From NCBI RefSeq assembly GCF_002531575.1, contig NZ_NWTI01000018.1, positions 1-64,000 of the forward strand: a DNA stretch of 64,000 nt. Reading direction: 5' to 3'. The stretch's first letter is position 1. Every line of letters begins with the position of its first letter. Shown one piece after another: positions 34,341-43,209 of this stretch. The notes beneath the pieces are model-generated. The model did not search any database. It was not told the origin of the DNA and worked only from the letters and a program-made list of their open reading frames with translations. The stretch comes from Bradyrhizobium sp. Y36. GTDB taxonomy: Bacteria > Pseudomonadota > Alphaproteobacteria > Rhizobiales > Xanthobacteraceae. A program made the position numbers and the translations under genes.

Positions 34341-35513
34341 ATGAAGGTTCAGGTCTGTATCATCGGCGGCGGGCCGTCCGGGCTGTTGTTGTCCCAGCTC
34401 TTGCACCTCAAGGGTATCGACACGATCGTGCTGGAAAAGTACAGCCGGGAGCACGTGCTCGCCCGCATCCGCGCCGGCGTGCTCGAGCACGGTTTCGCCA
34501 AGTTGATGCGCGAGGCGCAGTGCGGCGAGCGGATGGACCGCGAGGGTGAGATTCACACCGGGTTCGAGATCGCCCATGACGGCGTGCTGTCCAAGATCGA
34601 TCTGCACAAGCATTCCGGCGGCAATTCGGTGCTGGTCTATGGCCAGACCGAGCTGACGCGCGACCTCTACGAGGCGCGGGATCGCCTCGGCGGCAAGGTC
34701 GTGCACAATGCGGAGGACGTGACGCCGCACGATCTGACGTCGGACCGGCCCTACGTGACCTACCGGTCGAACGGCGAGGCCGTCCGCGTCGATTGCGACT
34801 ACATCGTCGGCGCTGATGGCTTCCACGGCGTCAGCCGCAGGTCGATTCCGAAGGACGTCCTGCGCGAATACGAGAAGGTCTATCCGTTCGGCTGGCTGGG
34901 GGTGCTGTCGCGCACCAGGCCGGTGTCGCCGGAGCTGATCTATGCGAAGCACGAGCGCGGCTTTGCGCTATGTTCGCTGCGATCGCAGGTGCTGAGCCGC
35001 TACTACGTCCAGGTGCCGCTAACCGACAAGGTCGAGGATTGGTCGGACGATGCGTTCTGGGCCGAGCTGAAGCGGCGTCTGCCCGAACAGGTTGCGGGCA
35101 ACCTGATCACGGGACCGTCGATCGAGAAGAGCATCGCGCCGCTGCGCAGCTTCGTCGCCGAGCCGATGAGCTACGGCCGCCTGTTCCTCGCCGGCGATGC
35201 CGCACACATCGTGCCGCCGACGGGCGCGCGCGGGCTGAACAGTGCCGCGTCCGACATCTATTATCTCTACCACGCCATGCTCGCGCATTATCAGAGCGGC
35301 GATGATTCCGGCCTCAAGGGCTATTCTGCCAAGGCGCTGGCGCGGATCTGGAAGGCGCAGCGCTTTTCCTGGTGGATGACGATGCTCTTGCATCGCTTCC
35401 CCGACCGGCTCGACTACGAGGATCGGTTGCAGCAGACGGAATTGGAGTATCTGCTCTCGTCGGAGACGGCGCAGCGCCTGCTTGCGGAGAATTATGTGGG
35501 GCTGCCGTTCTAG
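34341..35513 (+). CDS. pobA: 4-hydroxybenzoate 3-monooxygenase
   Basis: 390 aa flavoprotein that hydroxylates 4-hydroxybenzoate to protocatechuate using NADPH and oxygen. The FAD-binding start is VCIIGGGPSGLLLSQLLHL; further motifs are ARIRAGVLEHG, the DG motif YIVGADGFHGVSR and the GD motif LFLAGDAAHIVPPTGARGLN. Length and order equal those of the Pseudomonas enzyme. Its product feeds PcaHG, encoded 2 kb away. Expression is probably turned on by the divergent PobR. Confidence 0.95.
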   Translation: MKVQVCIIGGGPSGLLLSQLLHLKGIDTIVLEKYSREHVLARIRAGVLEHGFAKLMREAQCGERMDREGEIHTGFEIAHDGVLSKIDLHKHSGGNSVLVYGQTELTRDLYEARDRLGGKVVHNAEDVTPHDLTSDRPYVTYRSNGEAVRVDCDYIVGADGFHGVSRRSIPKDVLREYEKVYPFGWLGVLSRTRPVSPELIYAKHERGFALCSLRSQVLSRYYVQVPLTDKVEDWSDDAFWAELKRRLPEQVAGNLITGPSIEKSIAPLRSFVAEPMSYGRLFLAGDAAHIVPPTGARGLNSAASDIYYLYHAMLAHYQSGDDSGLKGYSAKALARIWKAQRFSWWMTMLLHRFPDRLDYEDRLQQTELEYLLSSETAQRLLAENYVGLPF

Positions 35514-35554
35514 ATGCCTTCTTCCCTCCGCCCTTCAGGGGAGGATAAGAGGCG

Positions 35555-37705
35555 TCACTTCCCTTCCAGCGTATTGACCGGCGTCCAATCCGGCGGCGGT
35601 GGATTCTCGGCGAAGGCGCGCGCGCGTTTCGCGAACAACGCGGACGCCGGATCGGCCTCCGCCGTCCGCCCGAACGCGTCGGCTGCCTTGGCAAAATCCC
35701 GCGCGCGCCAGCGGGCGAGGCCTTCCGCATAGGCGGCGGCGGCCTTGGTCTGAGCGGCGCTCTCCGCGCCCGTTTCCGCCAGCGGCTCGAACACCCTGAT
35801 CGCCTCGCCGCGGCCGAGCACCCGGATCGCGTCGAGCTCCCGCCAGCCGAACGTGTCGCCGGTCTGCGCCATCGTGGTTTCGGACGCCATGATCGCGGTG
35901 CCGTAATATTTGTTGGCGCCCTCGAGCCGCGAGGCGACGTTCACGGTGTCGCTCATCACCGTGTAATTGAAGCGGCGGCGCGAGCCGATATTGCCGACCA
36001 CGGCCTCGCCGCTGTTGAGCCCGATACGGTGCGACAGGCGATGGCCGGCGAAGGCAGGGTGATTGGCGTTGAGCTCCGCCAGCTTGTCGTGGCATTTCAG
36101 CGCGGCGTGAACCGCGTTGCGTGCGTGCGCGGGATCGTCGGCCGGCGCGCCGAACATGGCGACGATGGAATCGCCGATGTATTTGTCGACATAGCCGCCG
36201 TGGCTTTCGATGATGTCGGTCATGGCGGACAGATATTCGTTCATCAGCGTCACCAGCTCGCCCGGCGTCATGGTCTCGGCAATGGACGAGAAGCCGCTGA
36301 GGTCGGAGAAGAACATGGTGACGTTGCGCATCTCGCCGCCGAGCGCCGGCATCTTGCCCGACGCCACCATGGAGTTGATGACCTCAGGGGCGAGATAGAG
36401 GGAAAAGCTCTTGCGCAGGAAGCGCTCGTCGCGGTCGGCCAGCACGAAGCGGTAGCCGATCATCGACGCGAGAGCCGCAAGGCTCGCGAGCGTCGGCTCG
36501 GTCAGCGGCAGTGCCAGGGCGTGGACGAAGGCGGCGACGGCCATCGCCGCATAGACGGCGGTCGACGCGAGCCAGACGATCGCGGCGGTGGTCGGTGCGA
36601 AGGCGCAGGCCGCGCAGGCGATGATCGCGGCAAACGCGATCGTGAGAATGGTGCGCAGGGGAAAGCCGAGCTCGGTCACCGCGTCGTGCTCGATCAGGTT
36701 TCGCACCACGGTGGCGTGGACGAAGACACCCGCGACGTCGCTGCGGGCTTTCTGCGGCGGGCTTGCCGGCGCAGGCAGGGCGCACCGCTCTGCCGGCGTT
36801 CCATCATAGCCGCCGGACAGGCGCATCGAGGTGAGCTTGCGGTCCTCGAAATTCAGGATCGTGCCAAGCAGCACGACCTTGCCGTCGAAAGCGCGGCGAA
36901 AGAAGTCGCGGTCACCCTTTTCGACGCAGGCGCGCAGATCGACGAAGGAGTAGGTCGGGATGTCGCGGCCCAGCCCCCGGAAGTTGAGCGTTACGGTATT
37001 CGGCACCGCACTCGGGATCGCGTAGCCGGACAATCCGGTCGCGCCAGACGGCGCGATCTCCGGCTTTGCGCCCGTCGCGCGGGCGGCGAGCTCGACCGCC
37101 ATGGCGGGGACTGGCCGTCCTTCGATGGCAAAGCTCAGCGGCATTCGCCGGATGACGTCGTCAGGGTCGGTGTGAACATTGAGCGCCCGGACAGTGTTGC
37201 GGACGGCCACCTGCTGTGCGCGATAGGGCACGTCAGGATGGTCGTTGCTGAGGATTTCGCCGAGCACCAGTTTGCCGCCGTCGGAGATTTGCCGGAGCGC
37301 GATGAGATAGTCCCGGTCAAATCCCTTCAGCCGAGCGCCGAACGACGTGTCGCCGAAGGGAATTTCCGACTGCTCGATCGAATTCTTGAAGATGACGTCG
37401 AAGCCGACGACCTTGGCGCCGCCTTCGGCGACGCTGGCGAGCACCCGGCCGATCTCGCGCGTCCAGGTTTGCGTCGGCGATCCCTGGAAGGGTGGGGTCT
37501 CGTACGTCTCCCCGTCGATCGCCACGACGACGACCGGCGATGTCGCGGGATCGCGGTGATCGCCGATGAGCTTGCCGCGCAGGGCGGTGAGGATGTCGAG
37601 TGAGAGGCCTGGCAGCGTCTGCAGCGGTGGAGACGTGAAGATTGCGCCCGCAACGAGCGCAATCAGGATCGCTGCAACGATGTCCCGTCCCCCGATCCGC
37701 CGCAT
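35555..37705 (-). CDS. CHASE2 adenylate/guanylate cyclase
   Basis: 716 aa from ATG 37705; the frame runs on upstream but that part overlaps another gene. One membrane helix near residue 8-25, a CHASE2 sensor at about 40-340 (VVVAIDGETYETPPFQG at its start), three membrane helices at about 355-440, then a class III cyclase domain with FFSDLSGFSSIAETMTPGE and KYIGDSIVAMFGAP, which supply the two metal aspartates, and RIGLNSGEAVVGNIGS. A short C-terminal repeat-like helical tail follows. The 37726 gene, encoding an exported protein, precedes it by 20 bases and probably is its sensory partner. Confidence 0.88.
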   Translation of the reverse strand: MRRIGGRDIVAAILIALVAGAIFTSPPLQTLPGLSLDILTALRGKLIGDHRDPATSPVVVVAIDGETYETPPFQGSPTQTWTREIGRVLASVAEGGAKVVGFDVIFKNSIEQSEIPFGDTSFGARLKGFDRDYLIALRQISDGGKLVLGEILSNDHPDVPYRAQQVAVRNTVRALNVHTDPDDVIRRMPLSFAIEGRPVPAMAVELAARATGAKPEIAPSGATGLSGYAIPSAVPNTVTLNFRGLGRDIPTYSFVDLRACVEKGDRDFFRRAFDGKVVLLGTILNFEDRKLTSMRLSGGYDGTPAERCALPAPASPPQKARSDVAGVFVHATVVRNLIEHDAVTELGFPLRTILTIAFAAIIACAACAFAPTTAAIVWLASTAVYAAMAVAAFVHALALPLTEPTLASLAALASMIGYRFVLADRDERFLRKSFSLYLAPEVINSMVASGKMPALGGEMRNVTMFFSDLSGFSSIAETMTPGELVTLMNEYLSAMTDIIESHGGYVDKYIGDSIVAMFGAPADDPAHARNAVHAALKCHDKLAELNANHPAFAGHRLSHRIGLNSGEAVVGNIGSRRRFNYTVMSDTVNVASRLEGANKYYGTAIMASETTMAQTGDTFGWRELDAIRVLGRGEAIRVFEPLAETGAESAAQTKAAAAYAEGLARWRARDFAKAADAFGRTAEADPASALFAKRARAFAENPPPPDWTPVNTLEGK

Positions 37706-37725
37706 CGCCCCGTCGCTAGGTCTGC

Positions 37726-38394
37726 TTATTCGAGCCGCAGCAGGCGGCCGATGATCGGGGTCGGCGCGGCGGTGGCGCTGGCGTCGACCTGGAAGGTGTA
37801 ACGCTTGCTGCCGATGCTCGCGAGATAGCTGCCGCCCGGGGTCAGCGACTTCCCGGCCTTGGCGAAATCGTAGAACTTGCCGCGGGTCATGACGTCGTTC
37901 TTGAGCGGAACGCTGATCGTGGGCTCCTTGCCGTCGGTGCGCTCGATCACCAGCGTGCTGCCGCTCTTGGCCTGGACGATGGGCGCGACGCCGTAGATCG
38001 TCGGCAGCTTCGACGGAGCGGCCTTGGTATCGGCCCGCATGGTCCGGAATGTGGTCGCCGCACTCTGGTTCGCCTCGCGCTCGGAAAGCTGCGCCGCCTT
38101 GGTGTCGCAGGGCACCTTGGCACGCTGCACGTCGCCGAGCTGCACGGTGCTTTGCTCGGCGCCGACGAGCACGACGCCTTCGCTGATCGTCTCGCGCAGG
38201 CACGATTTCAGATAGCTGAGCGTGATGCTGGCCTTCGGTCCGAGCTTGATGATCTTGCCCGCAGCGACGTAGTCCATGAACTCGACGCCATCGACCTTGC
38301 CTTGCACATCCTCGACGATCGCGGCCGGCGTCTCCGCCAGGGCGGGAGCCGCAGTACACAACGCGCCGACGACAGCGCCGATCAGGCTTCTCAT
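37726..38394 (-). CDS. exported protein upstream of the CHASE2 cyclase, FecR-like
   Basis: 222 aa from the ATG at 38394; an ATG four codons earlier (38406) is possible. The N-terminal signal peptide MRSLIGAVVGALCTAAPALA is clear. The first mature part (AAIVEDVQGKVDG, AAGKIIKLGPKASITLSYL, GVVLVGAEQSTVQLG) has the repeated short strands seen in FecR-type domains that often accompany CHASE2 cyclases. Two cysteines (CLRE, PCDTK) may pair. The final third (GKFYDFAKAGKSLTPGG) has no match I recognise. Likely a periplasmic input protein for the cyclase next to it. Confidence 0.65.
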   Translation of the reverse strand: MRSLIGAVVGALCTAAPALAETPAAIVEDVQGKVDGVEFMDYVAAGKIIKLGPKASITLSYLKSCLRETISEGVVLVGAEQSTVQLGDVQRAKVPCDTKAAQLSEREANQSAATTFRTMRADTKAAPSKLPTIYGVAPIVQAKSGSTLVIERTDGKEPTISVPLKNDVMTRGKFYDFAKAGKSLTPGGSYLASIGSKRYTFQVDASATAAPTPIIGRLLRLE

Positions 38395-38581
38395 GGGTCT
38401 TCTCATTCCATTCGACCGATACTTTGCCGGTCCCCGTCCCGGAGCGATGCTTAGCAGCGGATCGCCCGGGCAAGTGTGACCGGAATCACTCTTTGATATT
38501 GGTGCACTTTATCAGGAAGAGGTTCAAATCGGCGACCGGAGAAAAATCAAGTCGCGGCAAAGTGTTGGCGGATAGATGATG

Positions 38582-39712
38582 TCAGGCGGCCGGGATTGGC
38601 TGGTCGTTGACCGGACCATTCTCAGCCGCACTCTCCAAAGCGGGAGCGAGAGGGGCCTCGGCTTTTTGAAACGGCGTCGTCCGCCGATCGGTGGCGATCT
38701 CGATCACCTCGTCCCAGCGCGACAGGAAGGCCTCGACGCAGGCCGGATCGAACTGCCGGCCTTTGTTCTCGGCCAGGTAATTGCGCGCCACCTCGAGCGG
38801 CATCGGCTCCTTGTAGGGCCGCCGCGTCGTCAGGGCATCGAACACGTCGGCGACCGCAACCACGCGCGCCGCGACCGGGATTTCATCCGACCTGAGGCCG
38901 CTCGGATAGCCCGCGCCGTCCCAGCGCTCGTGGTGGCCTGCGGCAATTTGCGCACCGAGCCGGATCAGCTCGCAGCTGGAGTCGGCCAGGATTCGCTCGC
39001 CGATCTTCGCATGCGTCCGAATCACCGCCATCTCCTCGTCGGTGAGCTTGCCGGGCTTGAGCAGGATGTTGTCGGGAATGGCGACCTTGCCGACGTCGTG
39101 CAGGGGCGCGGCGAGATAGATGTCGCGGCAGAGCCGGGCCGGCAGGCCGAGCTGCTCGGCGATGACGCGGCTGTATCGGGCGACCCGCAGCGTGTGTTCG
39201 CCGGTATCGTTGTCGCGGAATTCGACCGCGAGCGCGAGCCGCAAGATGATCTCCTCCTCCCGCTCGCCGAGCTTTCGCGTCGCGGCCTCGACTTCGCTGG
39301 CCAGATGGGCCGCGCGGTCGTTGAGCTTGCGCACGGCTGCACCAAGTTGAATCAAATTCCGCAGGCGCACCGTCATCTCGACGCTTTGCGGCTGCTTGGG
39401 CAGGAAGTCGGTTGCACCGGCCTGCAGCGCTTCCATCTTGACGTCGTCGGTCTGCCGCGAGGTGATCATGGCGATCGGGATGTCGGCGCAGCCGGAGAGG
39501 TTGCGCAGAGCGCGGATGAAGCTGATGCCGTCCATATGCGGCATCTCGTAGTCGACCAGCACGAGGTCGAAGACGCGCTCTCGTGCACAGGCCAGCGCCT
39601 CCACGGGATCGAGGAAGGTGGTGGCCTCGACCAGACCTTCGGCCTCGATGTGGCGTTTCAGGAAATTGAGGACGGAGCGGCTGTCGTCAACCAGGAGGGC
39701 TTGGGTCAGCAT
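38582..39712 (-). CDS. HD-GYP response regulator (c-di-GMP phosphodiesterase)
   Basis: 376 aa from ATG 39712. A receiver domain at residues 1-125 has the phosphoacceptor Asp54 (VLVDYEMPHMDG) and the TSRQ/K pair for signalling. A coiled linker (KLNDRAAHLASEVEAATRKL) leads to an HD-GYP domain with HTLRVARYSRVIAEQLG, the metal pair APLHDVGKVAIPD, and GHHERWDGAGYP. This design degrades c-di-GMP under phosphorylation control. It is divergent from the chemotaxis-type operon by 237 bases and may be an output for CheA. Confidence 0.92.
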   Translation of the reverse strand: MLTQALLVDDSRSVLNFLKRHIEAEGLVEATTFLDPVEALACARERVFDLVLVDYEMPHMDGISFIRALRNLSGCADIPIAMITSRQTDDVKMEALQAGATDFLPKQPQSVEMTVRLRNLIQLGAAVRKLNDRAAHLASEVEAATRKLGEREEEIILRLALAVEFRDNDTGEHTLRVARYSRVIAEQLGLPARLCRDIYLAAPLHDVGKVAIPDNILLKPGKLTDEEMAVIRTHAKIGERILADSSCELIRLGAQIAAGHHERWDGAGYPSGLRSDEIPVAARVVAVADVFDALTTRRPYKEPMPLEVARNYLAENKGRQFDPACVEAFLSRWDEVIEIATDRRTTPFQKAEAPLAPALESAAENGPVNDQPIPAA

Positions 39713-39949
39713 CAGTGGCCGGGCTCTCTTCACTGGAAAGAACACGATTACAAGCAATAGCCCGAGCGAATTTAACGCCAAGCAAATGCGTCGCACGGGA
39801 ACCCGCTTCGACGAGTTGTGCACGTCTGCATGCGCTTGCGCGAATTCCGGCGAAATGTAGCCCGTAGTTGTACGGACCTCAGCGTTAGGAGTTTCCTCAT
39901 TCGATTCACGTCAAACGTGTATCGGAATTTAGCAAGGGTGGGGGCAGCG

Positions 39950-40273
39950 ATGGCGCTCAATCCGACGGAGCCGAAGTGGTCGTTGCGGTTGCCCGCCGAT
40001 TGCAGCATCGCTGCCATTCGCAGCGTTTATGATCTCATCCGCGAGGCGTTCGGTCGCCAGGAGCGGCTCGAGATCGATTGTTCGAGCGTCGACAAGGCCG
40101 ACGTGACTTCGATCCAGCTTCTGCTGTCGACCGCCAAGACGGGCGCGGCCCAAGGCCGCCCGGTGGTCATGACCGCCTTCTCGCAGTCCCTTCGCAACAC
40201 CCTTCGCCGTGCCGGCTTCGCCAGCGAGGCGATGATCGATCAGCATTTCCCGCAAAAGAAAGATGGCACCTGA
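39950..40273 (+). CDS. STAS-domain protein at the start of the chemotaxis-type operon
   Basis: 107 aa from ATG 39950, after GGTGGGGG. It has the STAS fold layout: WSLRLPADCSIAAIRSVYDL, LEIDCSSVDKADVTSIQLLLSTA where anti-sigma-antagonists carry the phosphorylatable serine, and a late VMTAFSQSLRNTLRRAGF helix. STAS proteins in receptor clusters are known, but are usually absent from flagellar che operons. The stop overlaps the cheY start by one base. A partner serine kinase is not seen here, so whether the serine is phosphorylated is open. Confidence 0.8.
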   Translation: MALNPTEPKWSLRLPADCSIAAIRSVYDLIREAFGRQERLEIDCSSVDKADVTSIQLLLSTAKTGAAQGRPVVMTAFSQSLRNTLRRAGFASEAMIDQHFPQKKDGT

Positions 40274-40638
40274 TGGCCACGATTCTCACGGTCGACGATT
40301 CCCCCAGCATCCGGCAGATGATCAAGGTCGTGCTCGAGCCGGCCGGTCACAACGTGATCGAGGCTGGCGACGGTGCGCAGGGGCTCGCCAAGGCGCAGGC
40401 CGGCAAGCTCGACCTCGTGATCACCGACCTCAACATGCCCGTGATGAACGGGCTGGAGTTGATTCGCGCGCTGCGTAAGCTTCCGAGCGCGGTCGGCATG
40501 CCCATCGTCTTCCTGACGACCGAATCCAACGACACGGTGAAACAGGAAGCCAAGAGCGCCGGCGCAACCGGCTGGATCACCAAGCCCTTCAAGCCCGAGC
40601 AGCTGCTCGCCGTCGTCGGCAAGCTGGTGCGCGCATGA
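40273..40638 (+). CDS. cheY: CheY-like response regulator
   Basis: 121 aa receiver only. Acid pocket Asp8-Asp9 (TVDDSPS), phosphoacceptor Asp52 (VITDLNMPVMNG), Thr (LTTES) and Lys (ITKPFKPEQL) are all present. It is a single-domain regulator with no output domain. The start overlaps the STAS stop (TGATG), and the end overlaps cheA by 4 bases. It receives phosphate from the CheA next to it. Whether it binds a flagellar motor or another target cannot be read from sequence. Confidence 0.92.
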   Translation: MATILTVDDSPSIRQMIKVVLEPAGHNVIEAGDGAQGLAKAQAGKLDLVITDLNMPVMNGLELIRALRKLPSAVGMPIVFLTTESNDTVKQEAKSAGATGWITKPFKPEQLLAVVGKLVRA

Positions 40639-42710
40639 GCGCGATGGACCCGACCGAGGTCTTTCGTCAGGAAGCCGCCGAGCTCTTCGAAGTGCTTGAA
40701 GGGGCCCTGCTCGATCTCGGCCAGCGTCCCGACGACCGCGAACTGGTCGATTCCGCCTTCCGCGCCCTGCATACGATCAAGGGATCGGGCGCCATGTTCG
40801 GCTTCGACAAGGTCGCCTCCTTCACCCACGAATTCGAGACCGCCTTCGACCGCGTCCGCAAGGGCGAGATCAAGCCGACCCAGGAGCTGATCTCGGTCGC
40901 GCTCGCCGCCAAGGACTACATCCGGGCGCTGATCGAAGATCCCCAGTCGACCGACGATATCATCGGCGAGGCCATCCTCGACGACCTCAAGCGTTTCGTC
41001 TCGGCCGACCAGCCTGCCGCCGCGGTCGTCGAGATCGCCGGAGCGCCCGCGCTGGTTCCGGCCGAGAGCAAGCAGGCCGGCTGGCATCTCAATCTGGAAT
41101 TCGAATCCCACATCCTGCGCAACGGCTCGAACCCGCTCGACCTGCTGGAAGATCTCTGCAAGCTCGGTCCGTGCTTCGTCGTGCCGATCACCGACGGCGT
41201 CCCGTTCCTCGACGAGATGGAACCGGAAGACTGCTATCTGAAGTGGGACGTCAAGCTGCATGCGGCCTGCGACAAGGACGCGATCGACGACGTCTTCATG
41301 TTCGTGCAGGACGAGATGAAGCTGACGCTCTCGCCGCTGGAGCATACCGAAGCGCCTGCGCAGGCGCCGCTGTTCCAGCTGCTCGACGAGGAGCTGGCCC
41401 CCGCGGCCGAAATGCCTGCGCCGGCGCGCGAGGCTGCGCCCGCGCCCGTCGCCGATCAGCCCGTCGCCAAGGCGGAACCGAAATCCGAATCGAAGCCTGA
41501 ACCGAAGTCCGAGGGCAAGCGCGACGATCGCGGCATCGCCACCGTGCGCGTCCAGGCCGAGCGTCTCGACGAACTGATGGACCGCGTCGGCGAGCTCGTC
41601 ATTGCCCAGGCGCGATTGACCCAGCTCGCCGCCTCCGGCTCCGACCTCTCGATCAAGATGATCGCCGAGGAAATCGAACGTCTCGCCTCGTCCTTGCGCG
41701 ACACCACGATGGGCGCGCGCATGGTCCCGATCGGTTCGCTGTTCGGCCGCTTCCGCCGTCTCGTGCACGACCTGTCACGCGATCTGTCCAAGCCCGTCGA
41801 ATTCGTCACCTCGGGCGAAGATACCGAACTCGACAAGACCATGATCGAGTGCCTGGCCGATCCGCTGGTGCACCTGATCCGCAACGCGATCGACCACGGC
41901 ATCGAGGACACCGCGACGCGCACTGCCAACGGCAAGATCGAGCAGGGCCGCATCGAGCTCGCCGCCGTTCACTCCGGCGCGCAGGTGCTCGTCACCGTGA
42001 AGGACAATGGCGGCGGCCTCAACACCGCGCGCATCCGCGCGAAGGCGGAAGAGCAGGGTCTGATCGCGGCGGGCGCCGTGCTGACCGATCACGAAATCCA
42101 CCAGTTCCTGTTCCACCCCGGGTTCTCGACCGCGCAGACCATCTCGGCGCTCTCAGGCCGCGGCGTCGGCATGGACGTCGTCAAGCGCACCATCGAGAAC
42201 ATGCGCGGCACGATCGACCTGTCGACCCGGCCGGGCCAGGGTACCACCGTGACGCTGCGCCTGCCGCTGACCCTCGCGATCATCGAGGGCCTCCTGATCC
42301 GCGTCGGCGAGGGCCGCTACATCATCCCGCTGTCCGCGGTCGAGGAGTGCATTGAGCTGACCGCCGAGGACGAACGTTCCCGTGGTCGCAATTTCCTCAA
42401 CGTGCGCGGCAATCTCGTGCCCTTCCTCCGGTTGCGCGAGATCATGGCCGCATCAGGCACGCCCGACCGGCACCAGAAGACGATCATCATCTCGACCGGC
42501 GAAACCCACGTCGGTCTCGTCGCCGACCAGATCATCGGCAACCACCAGACCGTGATCAAGTCGCTCTCCAAGCTGCATTCGGACGTCACGATCTTCTCCG
42601 GCGCGACGATCCTGGGCGACGGCACGGCGGCGTTGATCCTCGACGTCGCGCAGCTCGTCGCGCTGGCGCAGTCGAAGGTCGAAAAGCAGCACATCAGCGA
42701 GGCGGCGTGA
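40635..42710 (+). CDS. cheA: chemotaxis histidine kinase CheA
   Basis: 691 aa. Hpt domain with phosphorylated His46 (ALHTIKGSGAMFGFD), a regulator-binding middle part (WHLNLEFESHILRNGSNPLD), then an Ala/Pro/Glu-rich linker of about 60 residues, dimer domain (TVRVQAERLDELMDRVGELV), kinase N box (HLIRNAIDHGIE), G1 DNGGGLN and G2 GRGVGMDVVK, and a CheW-like end (GRYIIPLSAVEECIEL). All catalytic blocks are intact. The gene is translationally coupled to cheY and to cheW (GTGATG junction). Confidence 0.95.
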   Translation: MSAMDPTEVFRQEAAELFEVLEGALLDLGQRPDDRELVDSAFRALHTIKGSGAMFGFDKVASFTHEFETAFDRVRKGEIKPTQELISVALAAKDYIRALIEDPQSTDDIIGEAILDDLKRFVSADQPAAAVVEIAGAPALVPAESKQAGWHLNLEFESHILRNGSNPLDLLEDLCKLGPCFVVPITDGVPFLDEMEPEDCYLKWDVKLHAACDKDAIDDVFMFVQDEMKLTLSPLEHTEAPAQAPLFQLLDEELAPAAEMPAPAREAAPAPVADQPVAKAEPKSESKPEPKSEGKRDDRGIATVRVQAERLDELMDRVGELVIAQARLTQLAASGSDLSIKMIAEEIERLASSLRDTTMGARMVPIGSLFGRFRRLVHDLSRDLSKPVEFVTSGEDTELDKTMIECLADPLVHLIRNAIDHGIEDTATRTANGKIEQGRIELAAVHSGAQVLVTVKDNGGGLNTARIRAKAEEQGLIAAGAVLTDHEIHQFLFHPGFSTAQTISALSGRGVGMDVVKRTIENMRGTIDLSTRPGQGTTVTLRLPLTLAIIEGLLIRVGEGRYIIPLSAVEECIELTAEDERSRGRNFLNVRGNLVPFLRLREIMAASGTPDRHQKTIIISTGETHVGLVADQIIGNHQTVIKSLSKLHSDVTIFSGATILGDGTAALILDVAQLVALAQSKVEKQHISEAA

Positions 42711-43171
42711 TGAACGAGGGTTTGGCCGGCGAGCATCAGTCGGGCGCGATGCAGGTCGTGATGATCGGCCTCGGCGAGGAGAAGTTCGCGCTCGATGCGG
42801 GTCTCGTGCGCGAGATCATCGATCCGGTTCCCGTGACCAAGGTTGCCGGTGCGCGGGCCTTCGTTCCCAGCGTGATCAACGTGCGCGGCAACGTCATTCC
42901 GCTCGCCGACCTGCGCATCCGCTTCGGCATGCCGCAGCTCGACGATTCCGCGGATACGCGCATCGTCGTCATCGAGCTCGAGCTCGACGGCGAGCCGGTG
43001 CTGGTCGGCGTCACCGCCGACAAGGTCTACGAGGTCACCGAGATATCGCAGACCGACGTGCAGCAGACGCCGCGGGTCGGCATGCACTGGAAGCCGGAGT
43101 TCATTCGCTTCATTGCGAAGTGGCGTGAAGAGTTCGTCATCGTTCCGAACATGGAACGCATCCTGAATTGA
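42710..43171 (+). CDS. cheW: CheW adaptor
   Basis: 153 aa from ATG 42710, which overlaps the last base of the cheA stop. CheW fold marks: QVVMIGLGEEKFALDAGLV, EIIDPVPVTKV, the PSVINVRGNVIPLADLRIRFG motif, and VIELELDGEPVLVGVTADKV. It couples receptors to CheA. A second, divergent cheW lies 1.8 kb on between the two receptor genes, so the two may serve different receptors or steps. Confidence 0.93.
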   Translation: MNEGLAGEHQSGAMQVVMIGLGEEKFALDAGLVREIIDPVPVTKVAGARAFVPSVINVRGNVIPLADLRIRFGMPQLDDSADTRIVVIELELDGEPVLVGVTADKVYEVTEISQTDVQQTPRVGMHWKPEFIRFIAKWREEFVIVPNMERILN

Positions 43172-43209
43172 AACGAGGTCTCGGGCTGAGACTGGGGTAG
43201 GGGCTGCAA

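Noticed and set aside
37706..38473. N-terminal extension of the CHASE2 cyclase frame by 256 codons
   Set aside because: It overlaps the exported FecR-like gene in another frame and reads as basic low-complexity sequence. The membrane helix of the cyclase starts just after the ATG at 37705.
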